A stretch of DNA of 64,000 nucleotides from positions 67,950 to 131,949 of the forward strand of contig JAEUGJ010000035.1 in NCBI GenBank assembly GCA_016775335.1, written 5' to 3'. This stretch comes from Mogibacterium sp. (lineage in GTDB: Bacteria; Bacillota; Clostridia; Peptostreptococcales; Anaerovoracaceae). Each line of letters starts with the position of its first letter. Position 1 is the first letter of the stretch. The translations under genes and the position numbers were made by a program. Shown one piece after another: positions 7,784 through 16,048 of the stretch. Below the pieces are notes generated by a model. That model worked only from the letters and a program-made list of their open reading frames with translations. It had not been told where the DNA came from and did no database searches.

Positions 7784-8683
7784 TTAATACACAATATCCC
7801 CCAGTGCGGACTGAATCAGCTTGGAGGCCAGGATGCCGGTCTTGTTCCGCTCATCCAGAATCGGATTCACTTCCACCATGTCCATGGACAGCAGCTTGTG
7901 GGACTGGGCCAGAAGCTCAACGGCGATAAAGGATTCCCGGGCGGTGAGGCCGCTGTGCACCATCGTGCCGGTGCCCGGTGCTACTTCCGGGGTGACTGCA
8001 TCGATATCGAAGCTCAGGTGGATGCCGGCGGTTTCGTCGGAGGCGATGTCGATGGCTTTGCGGATGACCGTCGGCATTCCCAGTTCGTCAATCATGTTGA
8101 TTGGGAATACAGTGATTCCGGCCTTCTTCATCCGTTCCGCTTCCTTCGGGTCGATATCTCTTCCGGCAATCTGAACGCAGTTCTTTACTTTAATATATGC
8201 CGGATCCTGCCCGTAATTCACCATGCAGTCCGGACCGTATCCGCACACTGCGGAGAACGGCATGCCGTGCATGTTGCCGGTATTCGTGGTCTCCTCGTTG
8301 TTCCAGTCTCCGTGAGCGTCAATCCAGATGACGCCGATGCCGCCCTTATCCTGATACGCCTTGCTGACCGCGGAAATGCTGCCGGCAGCGATGCTGTGGT
8401 CACCGCCCAGCACCAGCGGGAACCGTCCCCGGGACAGGGAAGTGGTCACCTTATCGTACAGCTTGCGGTTCACATCGATGACCTGCTCGTAATTCCGCAG
8501 GGTCTCCGAGGTTTTACCCCGAAGAAGCGGGAGGATGTCTCCCTTGTCGTGAACGTCAAAACCCATCGTTTTCAAGTCATCCAGAAGTCCGGCATAGCGA
8601 ATGGCAGCCGGACCCATGGCAACGCCTCTCTTGGAAGCCCCAAAATCCATCTGAACACCGATCACATCAATTGATTTATTCAT
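7784..8683 (-). CDS. rocF: Arginase
   Basis: This enzyme hydrolyses L-arginine to ornithine and urea with a binuclear manganese site. The 299-residue length is standard. Metal-binding motifs are all present: GGDHS (93-97), DAHGD (122-126), the NMHGMP loop, and SFDIDAVTPEVAPGTGT with both aspartates; the C-terminal VEVNP glutamate is kept. The motif set is that of true arginase more than agmatinase, though substrate cannot be proven by reading. The start at 8683 has a very good AAGGAG 6 bases upstream. It stands alone and is divergent from the two-component pair. The arginine repressor gene is elsewhere in the window (21.5-22 kb), so ArgR control is possible but no ArgR box was recognised here. 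Confidence 0.9.
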   Translation of the reverse strand: MNKSIDVIGVQMDFGASKRGVAMGPAAIRYAGLLDDLKTMGFDVHDKGDILPLLRGKTSETLRNYEQVIDVNRKLYDKVTTSLSRGRFPLVLGGDHSIAAGSISAVSKAYQDKGGIGVIWIDAHGDWNNEETTNTGNMHGMPFSAVCGYGPDCMVNYGQDPAYIKVKNCVQIAGRDIDPKEAERMKKAGITVFPINMIDELGMPTVIRKAIDIASDETAGIHLSFDIDAVTPEVAPGTGTMVHSGLTARESFIAVELLAQSHKLLSMDMVEVNPILDERNKTGILASKLIQSALGDIVY

Positions 8684-8823
8684 AGGAATCTCCTTTCCGA
8701 TAAAACAAGATTACGGCGAGTCGGAAACGTCCGGCGTTCCCCTCGCTCTTTTTATGGCTATTATTATAGCTCAATCCGTATCAATAATACAGAGAAAAGT
8801 GGTAAAATATGGAGCAGCGAAAA

Positions 8824-8878
8824 TTAAGAATATCTTAAGAAAATACATCGGCATTTCTTAAGATGCCGTAAATATAAT
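8824..8878 (+). promoter_or_regulatory. Promoter with phased TTAAGA boxes in front of the two-component operon
   Basis: A perfect TATAAT lies at 8873-8878. Upstream are TTAAGA copies at 8824-8829, 8835-8840 and 8858-8863. The first two are 11 bp apart, one helical turn, which is typical of OmpR-family dimer sites; the third is 23 bp further, about two turns. TCTTAAGA itself is palindromic (8833-8840 and 8856-8863). Autoregulation by the adjacent response regulator is an inference. Confidence 0.5.
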
Positions 8879-8903
8879 GGATGCAAGAAAGAGAGGAACG
8901 GAT

Positions 8904-9596
8904 ATGAACATTTTGGTGTGTGATGACGATAAGGAAATCGTGCGTGCCATCGGCATCTATTTGAAGAATGAGGGATATCGGGTGCTGGAGGCCTATGACG
9001 GCATTGAGGCGCTGGATATTCTGCGGAAGGAAGAGGTTCACCTGATCATCATGGACATCATGATGCCGCGGATGGACGGGATGCAGGCCACGGTTCGGAT
9101 TCGGGAGGAAAAGAACATTCCGATCATCATGCTTTCGGCGAAATCGGAGGATTACGACAAAATCGGCGGTCTGGGGGCCGGAGCGGATGATTACGTGACG
9201 AAGCCGTTCAATCCCATGGAGCTGATTGCCCGGGTGAAGTCCCAGCTTCGCCGATATACCACTTTGGGAAGCATGAATCAGCCACGGAATGAGAAAACCT
9301 TCCAAAGCGGCGGACTGATTCTCAACGACGATACCAAGGAAGTGACGGTGGACGGGACGGAAGTGCGGCTGACGCCGACGGAGTATCGAATCCTGGCACT
9401 GCTCACGGCGAACGCCGGCCGGGTCTATACGATCTACCAGATCTACGATGCGGTGTGGGAAGAGCCGGCTTTCAATCCGGAGAACACGGTGGCGGTTCAT
9501 ATTCGGCACATCCGGGAGAAAATCGAAATTAATCCCAAAGAGCCTCGCTATCTGAAAGTGGTCTGGGGAACCGGATACAAGATTGAAAAGTACTAG
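8904..9596 (+). CDS. OmpR/PhoB-family response regulator
   Basis: This is a cytoplasmic DNA-binding regulator of 230 residues. The receiver domain (1-115) has the acidic pocket CDDD, phospho-acceptor Asp51 in IMDIMMPRMDG, Ser78 and Lys100 in TKPF. The C-terminal winged-helix domain (about 130-228) has LTPTEYRILALL and the NTVAVHIRHIREKI recognition region. The ATG at 8904 follows GAGAGGA; the upstream in-frame start at 8877 lies in the -10 box and is rejected. It is 9 bases ahead of its histidine kinase gene, so they form one operon. The signal and target genes are unknown; the Na/Pi transporter downstream is a candidate target by position only. Confidence 0.93.
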   Translation: MNILVCDDDKEIVRAIGIYLKNEGYRVLEAYDGIEALDILRKEEVHLIIMDIMMPRMDGMQATVRIREEKNIPIIMLSAKSEDYDKIGGLGAGADDYVTKPFNPMELIARVKSQLRRYTTLGSMNQPRNEKTFQSGGLILNDDTKEVTVDGTEVRLTPTEYRILALLTANAGRVYTIYQIYDAVWEEPAFNPENTVAVHIRHIREKIEINPKEPRYLKVVWGTGYKIEKY

Positions 9597-9605
9597 GAGG
9601 AACAG

Positions 9606-11312
9606 ATGGACGAAAATAAGAAAAAATTGATTTTTTACGCGGGTTTGGCGGGCTGCTTCCTGTGGTCCGCGGTCTTGATGGTAACGGCGCCCATGACCCC
9701 AATCATGGCAGGAATTCGGGATTTGCAGGGAAAGCTGAAATTCAGCAAAAGCGAATTTGCGTCGAAGGAAATGGTGCTGTGGGGCATCGTCATATTTGCG
9801 GCCGTTTTGCTGGCCATCAGTATTGGATTGGCGGTTGCGGGAAGCGGGCGCCGGGAAGCGGACGGATCCATCCATCGGAATTGGTTCGACCGGTGGCTGC
9901 CGGAACTGCACATCTGCATCGGCATTTTCTGCGGGGTGTTGTTCATACCGATTTCCATCGGCATGTATTCGGCGTACTTCAATTGGGAAGTTCCCATGAA
10001 AATCTTTGCCGGGGACGGTTCCAAAACCCTGAACGCCTGCATGATTCTGGAAGGATACCATATGGATCTCCTGGGAGATGCCGCCTGGGTTTCCGCCGGA
10101 GCAATCGTGGCGCTGATGATTCTGGCCACGGTTCTGGTGGCGGGCGTCGGAATGGCCTGCCTTCTCGCTTTGGTTCGAAACCTGAAGAACAAAACCCTGT
10201 TCTCCGGCTCCATCCTGGGACGACTGTACCCAAGGCTGGTGATGCTGACGGAGCGCAGTGAGAACTTCTACCGAAAGCTGCTCATTGCTTTAATTCTGCT
10301 GATCTTCCTTTCCTGCACGCCGCCGGGACTGGTGGTCGCGCTTCTACTGGTAATCTTCCTCTTCCCGAAATACTATCGAAAGTACGATGAGGTGAAGAAG
10401 GGCATCCATGCGGCGGCAGCGGGGGATTTCTCCTACCGGATTCACCTGGAAGGAAACGGCGAATTTGAACGGCTGGCGCAGGAGGTGAATGCCATTTCCG
10501 AAGCGAAGGAAAAAGCGGTGGAGTCGGAAATGCGCAGCCAGCGAATGAAGACGGAACTGATCACCAACGTGTCCCACGACATTCGGACACCGCTTACATC
10601 CATCATCACTTACGTGGACCTGCTGAAGAAGGCGGAACCGGGCAACGAAGAGGCGGCGGAATACCTGGAGGTGCTGGAAGCGAAATCCAAGCGGCTGAAC
10701 CATCTGGTGAACAGCCTTTTTGATGCGGCCAAAGCTAGCAGCGGAGATATCCCGGTGGAGTGGATGAACGTGGATATGAAGACTCTGGTGGAGCAAGCGC
10801 TGGGGGAATTCTCCGATGACTTCGATAAAAACAATTTGACGCCGGTGTTCCACGGGACCGAAGAATCCACAATGGTGTATGCCGACGGAAAGCTGATGTT
10901 CCGGATTATGGAAAATCTCCTGGGCAACGTGAAGAAGTACGCCATGGCGGGAAGCCGGGTGTACGTGGATTTGGTGACGGAAGGCAGCCGGGTGACGCTG
11001 ACGGTGAAAAACATCTCCGCGGCACCGCTGAACATCACCGCATCGGATCTGCTGGAACGATCGGTTCGCGGAGACGATTCGCGAAACACGGAGGGAAGCG
11101 GATTGGGCCTTTCCATCGCGGGAGATCTGGCGGAACTGATGAAGGGAGAATTCCATGTGGAAATCGACGGCGACCTGTTCAAGGCCGTGCTCACCATGCC
11201 GCGAATTTTCTGCGAGACCGAGTCGGCGAAGCCGCAGGACAATAAAGTCGATGAAACCGCAAACTTAAATGTTACCACAGCGTCGGATTCGCCGGACATC
11301 TTAGAACTATAA
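9606..11312 (+). CDS. Membrane sensor histidine kinase
   Basis: This is the partner of the preceding response regulator. It has 568 residues and an N-terminal sensor part with several hydrophobic segments (about 10-30, 57-79, 101-120, 160-190 and 225-252). A HAMP-like linker (about 256-300) leads into the dimerisation/phospho-acceptor box NVSHDIRTPLTS with His324. The ATPase domain has the N-box NLLGNVKKYA and the G-box GSGLGLSI (497-504). The loop between the second and third segments, about 40 residues, is the only sizeable exposed portion. The ATG at 9606 is preceded by AGGAGGA. Overall it resembles kinases that sense envelope or cell-wall stress, but the ligand cannot be read. Confidence 0.92.
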   Translation: MDENKKKLIFYAGLAGCFLWSAVLMVTAPMTPIMAGIRDLQGKLKFSKSEFASKEMVLWGIVIFAAVLLAISIGLAVAGSGRREADGSIHRNWFDRWLPELHICIGIFCGVLFIPISIGMYSAYFNWEVPMKIFAGDGSKTLNACMILEGYHMDLLGDAAWVSAGAIVALMILATVLVAGVGMACLLALVRNLKNKTLFSGSILGRLYPRLVMLTERSENFYRKLLIALILLIFLSCTPPGLVVALLLVIFLFPKYYRKYDEVKKGIHAAAAGDFSYRIHLEGNGEFERLAQEVNAISEAKEKAVESEMRSQRMKTELITNVSHDIRTPLTSIITYVDLLKKAEPGNEEAAEYLEVLEAKSKRLNHLVNSLFDAAKASSGDIPVEWMNVDMKTLVEQALGEFSDDFDKNNLTPVFHGTEESTMVYADGKLMFRIMENLLGNVKKYAMAGSRVYVDLVTEGSRVTLTVKNISAAPLNITASDLLERSVRGDDSRNTEGSGLGLSIAGDLAELMKGEFHVEIDGDLFKAVLTMPRIFCETESAKPQDNKVDETANLNVTTASDSPDILEL

Positions 11313-11426
11313 AAAGTTTGTAAAATAAATTCTTTTTACCGGGATAAAAGTAGTGTGCAACAGCCCCAAAAATGATACAATAACTACGTATGTAAAATTA
11401 AGTAATTTACGATTAGGAGATGTATT

Positions 11427-13115
11427 ATGACCTTACTTGATGCGTTTTCGCTGCTTGGAGGTGTGGGGCTGTTCCTTTACGGTATGACTGTCATGTCGGC
11501 GGGCCTGAAGGATGCGGCCGGAGACAATCTCCAGGCGATTCTGGAGAAAGCGACGTCCAATAAGTTAACCGCGGTGTTCGTGGGAATGGTGATGACCATT
11601 CTGGTGCAGAGTTCTTCGGCGACGGACATCATGGTAATCGGGTTCGTTAACTCGGGCATGATGACCCTGTTCCAGGCATTGGGCGTTATCATGGGTGCCA
11701 ACATCGGTACCACGGTGACGGCACAGATTACGGCCTTCAACCTGGCGGCTTACGCACCGGTGATTATGTTCCTCGGCGTGGTGGCATTCCTGTTTGTCAA
11801 GAACAACACGGTGAAGTATGTAGGCGAGGTAATCATGGGTTTCGGAATGCTCTTCGTGGGCATTTCTATCATGAAGACGGCGATTGCCCCTCTGTCCCAG
11901 AGCGAATCCTTTATCCGGGTAATTTCCGGACTGGATAATCCGTTCCTGGCGGTGCTCTTCGGTGTGGCCTTCACGGCGCTGCTGCAGAGTTCCTCCTCTT
12001 CGACGGTTATCTTCCAGGCCTTTGCGGTGCAGGGGCTGCTGAGCTATCATACAGCGGTGTATCTGGTAATCGGTGCGGCCATCGGCTCCGTAACGCCGAA
12101 CCTGATTGCATCCCTGACGGTGAACCGGAACGGAAAGCGTTCGGCTCTCCTGAATCTGGTGTTCAATTTGATTCGTGCCGTGGTGCTGATGATTCTGATC
12201 GGGATCTTCCCACAGATTCTCACCGCAATTCAATCCCTGTCCCCGAACGACATCGGAAGACAGATTGCGAACACCCACACGATGTTCGCCATTATCGCGG
12301 TAATCATCGAGCTGCCGTTCATGAAGTATCTGGTAAAAATAGTAGAACGTATCATTCCGGTGCTGCCGGAAGAGAACGAACGGATGATGGATCGTTCGCT
12401 GCAGTACATGATCAATGTGAAGAAGATGCCAACCAGTATCGCCCTTCGTCAGACCCAGCTGGAAATTGCCAGAATGGGACGCATTGCGGCAAAGAATCTG
12501 CGCGAATCGGTGGAATGCTTCTTCGACTACGATACGTCCAAAGCGGAACGGATTCGGATTCGGGAAGACAGCGTGGATATTCTCAACGATTTGATTGATG
12601 AAGGAATGGCGGACCTTCGAGATTTCGCCTTCGGTTCGGAAGGCTTAAAGCATATGTCGGAGTTCTCCATTACCGTAACGGATTTCGAGCGTCTCTCGGA
12701 TCATGCGGTGAACATCGTGGAGTATGCGGAGCAGATGCTGGCAAAACACAGCGTGATGTCGCCGGATGCCCGGGACGAACTGTACATGATGGCCAGAGAT
12801 GCGGTGGAAATCGTGGAATTGGCCGTGGATGTATTCGAATCCGGCGAGACCATTCCGCTGCAGCGGATTGAGAAGCTGGAGAATCGGCTGGACCGTCAGG
12901 AGAAGGAATTGGTGGATCACCATATCGTTCGTCTGATGGGAAATACCTGCGATCCGTTGGCAGGCGTCATCTTCACCAATCTGGTAACGGACCTGGAGCG
13001 CTGCGGCGACCATGCGTATAACGTTGCATACGCGCTTTCGGACATCAATCCGAAGGAGATGGAAATGCCGGATGTGACGGTGGTTCCGACAGAAGATGAA
13101 GCGGTGAACGAATAG
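11427..13115 (+). CDS. Na+/phosphate cotransporter family protein with PhoU-like domain
   Basis: This integral membrane protein (562 residues) has two copies of the Na/Pi-cotransporter repeat, each with a Q-S-S motif: VQSSSATDIMV near residue 55 and LQSSSSSTVIFQAF near 190. About ten membrane segments lie within residues 1-315. The C-terminal third (about 335-545) is helical and PhoU-like, with repeated E-x3-D patterns typical of metal-binding PhoU helices. This corresponds to the YjbB/NptA-type family, which moves phosphate with sodium. The start follows TAGGAGATGTATT. The gene has its own 115-base leader after the histidine kinase gene and a terminator after it. The direction of transport (uptake or export) is not decidable from the sequence. 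Confidence 0.9.
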   Translation: MTLLDAFSLLGGVGLFLYGMTVMSAGLKDAAGDNLQAILEKATSNKLTAVFVGMVMTILVQSSSATDIMVIGFVNSGMMTLFQALGVIMGANIGTTVTAQITAFNLAAYAPVIMFLGVVAFLFVKNNTVKYVGEVIMGFGMLFVGISIMKTAIAPLSQSESFIRVISGLDNPFLAVLFGVAFTALLQSSSSSTVIFQAFAVQGLLSYHTAVYLVIGAAIGSVTPNLIASLTVNRNGKRSALLNLVFNLIRAVVLMILIGIFPQILTAIQSLSPNDIGRQIANTHTMFAIIAVIIELPFMKYLVKIVERIIPVLPEENERMMDRSLQYMINVKKMPTSIALRQTQLEIARMGRIAAKNLRESVECFFDYDTSKAERIRIREDSVDILNDLIDEGMADLRDFAFGSEGLKHMSEFSITVTDFERLSDHAVNIVEYAEQMLAKHSVMSPDARDELYMMARDAVEIVELAVDVFESGETIPLQRIEKLENRLDRQEKELVDHHIVRLMGNTCDPLAGVIFTNLVTDLERCGDHAYNVAYALSDINPKEMEMPDVTVVPTEDEAVNE

Positions 13116-13124
13116 AATAATGAG

Positions 13125-13168
13125 CATACGAAAATGCGGCTCCGATTGGGGCCGCATTTTTCCGTATG
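13125..13168 (+). terminator. Rho-independent terminator after the Na/Pi transporter
   Basis: AAAATGCGGC (13131-13140) pairs with 13151-13160, followed by TTCC. An outer CATACG/CGTATG pair extends the stem, and the run of A before the stem makes it potentially bidirectional for the convergent MATE gene. Confidence 0.8.
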
Positions 13169-13208
13169 ACGAATATCGAATCGTCCGTTGTACTGTCGTT
13201 ATTCTTAG

Positions 13209-14582
13209 TTATCCTTGGTGGAATTTATCCTTGTGACTGGTCGGGTAGAGCCAGTGTCCGAATATGGTGTAGAGAATCATCAGCACGACGCCCACCACCC
13301 AGGAAATCGGATAGAGCACGAAGATTCCGTCAATCGTGGTGTAGTGAGGCAAAATCAGCTGGATCCAGAAAATTCGGAAGAGGCAGAGGGAAATCAGCAG
13401 TACCGCCATCGGCGGAATGCTTTTTCCCGTTCCTCGGATGGTTCCTGCCAGTCCGTGAAGGATGCTCAGCAGCCAGTAGAACGGACAGAAGTAGTGCATG
13501 GCTTGCTTCCCGTAGGCCACAACCCCCGGATCGTCGGTGAAGAGGCGCATAATCGGGTCGGCGAAGAGAAGAATCAGGGCTCCGGTGACGACGGTGTAGA
13601 TGATGCCAATCCACAGAGTCTTGTTCATCCCCTTCTTCACCCGATCCAGCTTTCCGGCACCGAAATTCTGACCGGTGAAGGTGGTAACCGCCATGCTGAT
13701 GCTCATCACCGGAAGAATGTTGAATCCGTCTACCTTCAGGTAAGCTCCGAAGCCGGCCATCGACGTTGCCCCGAAGCCGTTGACGCTGGCCTGTACCAAC
13801 ACGTTGGAGATGGCGATGACCGTGTTCTGAATTCCCGCCGGAAGGCCCACCTTGATAATCCGGATGCATACCATTTTGTGAAAACGGATTTTCTTCAGGG
13901 AAACCTGATAGGACTCATTCGTCTTCAGCAGGAAGCGCATGGAGAACACGCAGGACATGAACTGGCTGAATACCGTGGCGATGGCCGCGCCGGCGATGCC
14001 CATCCGCAGGAGGGCTACCAGGACGATGTCCAGAACGATGTTGGTGACAGAAGCAACTGCCAGATAAATCAGCGAACGCTTGGAGTTTCCCACGGCGTTC
14101 AGTATGCCGGAAACCATGTTATACAGCACGGTGAAAATCGTTCCCGCAAAATAAATCTTCAGGTAGACGATGGATTCCGGCAAGACTTCTTTCGGCGTGT
14201 CCATCCACAGGAGCAGCGGCCGGCTGACCAGCACCCCCAGGACGCTCATGACAACGCCCAGAAAAAGAGCGATGGCGATAGAGGTATGAACCGTTTTCTG
14301 CACTCCGTTTCGATTCTGTCCCCCCAGGTATTGGGAGACGATGACTCCGGCACCCACGGCCGCACCCTGGGCGAAGGAGATGATCAGGAAAATCATGGAA
14401 CCGCTGGATCCCACGGCTGCCAGTGCATTGGCGCCGACGAATTTTCCCACGATGATGGAGTCAAAGGTATTGTAAAATTGCTGCAGCAGGTTTCCCAGAA
14501 TCAATGGGACGGAAAACAGCAGAATTTCCTTGAGAATATTTCCTTCCGTCATGAGATGGGTACTGCTTGAATTCGTACTCAT
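13209..14582 (-). CDS. MATE-family multidrug/metabolite efflux transporter
   Basis: This 457-residue protein has twelve predicted membrane segments and the N-terminal MATE signature PLILGNLLQQFYNTFDSIIVGKFVG. The second half repeats the pattern with VGLPAGIQNTV and the MAVTTFTGQNFGAGK motif around residues 290-305. MATE proteins expel cationic drugs or metabolites using Na+ or H+ gradients. The start at 14582 has AAGGGTGG upstream; an internal ATG ten codons later is possible. It is a single gene, convergent with the phosphate transporter. Its substrate is unknown. Confidence 0.9.
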   Translation of the reverse strand: MSTNSSSTHLMTEGNILKEILLFSVPLILGNLLQQFYNTFDSIIVGKFVGANALAAVGSSGSMIFLIISFAQGAAVGAGVIVSQYLGGQNRNGVQKTVHTSIAIALFLGVVMSVLGVLVSRPLLLWMDTPKEVLPESIVYLKIYFAGTIFTVLYNMVSGILNAVGNSKRSLIYLAVASVTNIVLDIVLVALLRMGIAGAAIATVFSQFMSCVFSMRFLLKTNESYQVSLKKIRFHKMVCIRIIKVGLPAGIQNTVIAISNVLVQASVNGFGATSMAGFGAYLKVDGFNILPVMSISMAVTTFTGQNFGAGKLDRVKKGMNKTLWIGIIYTVVTGALILLFADPIMRLFTDDPGVVAYGKQAMHYFCPFYWLLSILHGLAGTIRGTGKSIPPMAVLLISLCLFRIFWIQLILPHYTTIDGIFVLYPISWVVGVVLMILYTIFGHWLYPTSHKDKFHQG

Positions 14583-14759
14583 GAAAGACCACCCTTTCTG
14601 TTTTTTATCTATAATGGAATTCTATAACGTAAACTCAAACGATACAATAGTGATTTTAAAAGTCTAAACGGAATCTTCGGATTTGTCAAATGTACTCTTT
14701 TGAGTGCTGTGGAAAATAACCGAATAGTTTAAAATGACAGTACGAAGCACTGCGCAATA

Positions 14760-14795
14760 GGGCGGCCGACGGATTCAAGGTCGGAGAGCAAGCCC
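14760..14795 (+). other. Structured leader of the Big2 protein gene
   Basis: Nested pairings GGGC (14760-14763) with GCCC (14792-14795) and CCGAC (14766-14770) with GTCGG (14780-14784) lie 25-60 bases before the start codon. They end before the strong AAAGGAGG ribosome binding site. I could not match it to a known riboswitch class. Confidence 0.35.
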
Positions 14796-14821
14796 GATGA
14801 TGAACAGAAAGGAGGTTTGTC

Positions 14822-15955
14822 ATGAAGAAGAAATTTTTTGCCATTCTTGTGGCAGGAGCGGTATTTTTCTCGATGCTTCCGATGGTGGCATTCGGTGATA
14901 CCGGAAATGGAAGCGAACCCCCGAACGGGGCTCCGCAAACCGAAATGGAAGAGTCGGATGCTGAGGAGGATGTATACGCCGAGTCCGGAGACATGAGCAA
15001 GACGTCGGCGAAGATGAAGGCCGGCGCGAAAATGCAACTGTCGGTAATCAATGAAAATCCGGCAGGATCCTTCATCGACGTGTATTGGGAAACCACCAAT
15101 AAGAAGGTGGCAACGGTGGACCAGGATGGCAAAGTGACTGCCCTGAAGGCCGGTAAGTGCACCATTTCCGCAACCTTCCCAAACGGAAAGGTAATTACCT
15201 GTAAGGTAACGGTTGTTCCGCACCTTAAGTACACAAAGGTGACGCTGTGGAAGCAGAGTTCCCAGACCAACAAGCTGCTGGGTGCGACATCCAAGGTTAC
15301 GTGGAAGACTTCTTCCAAGAAGATTGCAACGGTATCTTCCAAGGGAAAGATTAAAGGAAAGAAAGCCGGAAAGTGCAAAGTAACCGCGGTTCACAAGGGT
15401 AAGAAGTATGTGTGCACCGTATACGTACGGAATCCGAAGCTCAGAAGCAAGAAAGAGACCATTCATAATACGGCGTATTATCAGCAGAGAGTTATCGGCG
15501 GCTCCGGAAAGATTAAGTGGACCACCTCCAACAAGAAGGTGGCAACGGTGAATTCCAAGGGCAAGATTACGGCTCGAAAAGCCGGCAAGTGCACTGTCAC
15601 CGCTGTAAGAAACGGTGTGAAGATGCGCTGTAAGGTAACGGTTCCGTCCAAGTATCAAGGAACGAAGGTTCCGGACTTTGGCGCAAAATTCGGCAAACTC
15701 CGTTACGATACCGAACATTGGGGTGAGGATCCGGATGTTCACATCTACTACAAGAAGGTGAGCAAGGATCAGGTAAAAAAATACTTGGCCGCGGTAAAGA
15801 AGGCCGGTTTGAAAAAGCAGAAAATGAGTGACGGCCGGACCTGCTACCAGCATGCAAACGGCGACGGCATCACCTACAGCCTGAAAAAGGGCGAGCTGCA
15901 TATCAACCTGTACAACATTCACGACTTCGACAACAGCGGAGCCGATGAAGAGTAA
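14822..15955 (+). CDS. Secreted protein with three bacterial Ig-like (Big2) domains
   Basis: The 377-residue protein starts with a signal peptide (MKKKFFAILVAGAVFFSMLP, cleavage likely near residue 25). An acidic low-complexity stretch follows, then three Big2 domains (about 50-138, 140-212, 215-285). Each shows the hallmark W-x-T-[ST]-x-K-x-[IV]-A-T-V, G-K-[VI]-x-[AG]-x-K-A-G-K-C-x-[IV]-[ST]-A pattern. The last 90 residues (about 288-377) do not look like Big2; they are rich in Lys, His and Tyr and may be a separate domain. No LPXTG anchor or membrane tail is present, so it is probably released or bound through its basic domains. The start has AAAGGAGG 6 bases upstream. Likely role is adhesion or wall binding; function unknown. 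Confidence 0.82.
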   Translation: MKKKFFAILVAGAVFFSMLPMVAFGDTGNGSEPPNGAPQTEMEESDAEEDVYAESGDMSKTSAKMKAGAKMQLSVINENPAGSFIDVYWETTNKKVATVDQDGKVTALKAGKCTISATFPNGKVITCKVTVVPHLKYTKVTLWKQSSQTNKLLGATSKVTWKTSSKKIATVSSKGKIKGKKAGKCKVTAVHKGKKYVCTVYVRNPKLRSKKETIHNTAYYQQRVIGGSGKIKWTTSNKKVATVNSKGKITARKAGKCTVTAVRNGVKMRCKVTVPSKYQGTKVPDFGAKFGKLRYDTEHWGEDPDVHIYYKKVSKDQVKKYLAAVKKAGLKKQKMSDGRTCYQHANGDGITYSLKKGELHINLYNIHDFDNSGADEE

Positions 15956-16036
15956 GGCGAGTCGATTGATTCAAAAGCGGGTTTAAAAGATTCCCGATGA
16001 AAGTAAACGTGTACTGAAGGGGAAAAATTCCTGCAG

Positions 16037-16042
16037 TATAAT
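16037..16042 (+). promoter_or_regulatory. -10 box immediately before comEC (possible leaderless start)
   Basis: A perfect TATAAT ends 6 bases before the comEC ATG, so transcription would start at or next to the start codon. CTGAAG 17 bp upstream (16014-16019) is only a weak -35. Confidence 0.35.
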
Positions 16043-16048
16043 GTTCCC

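Noticed and set aside
13215..14570. 451-codon plus-strand frame opposite the MATE gene
   Set aside because: Antisense shadow: highly charged with no motif, whereas the minus strand encodes a complete MATE transporter.
14740..14800. c-di-GMP riboswitch before the Big2 gene
   Set aside because: Some GC-rich stem text is suggestive, but the GEMM core (paired stems with the conserved A/G-rich joining segments) could not be matched.
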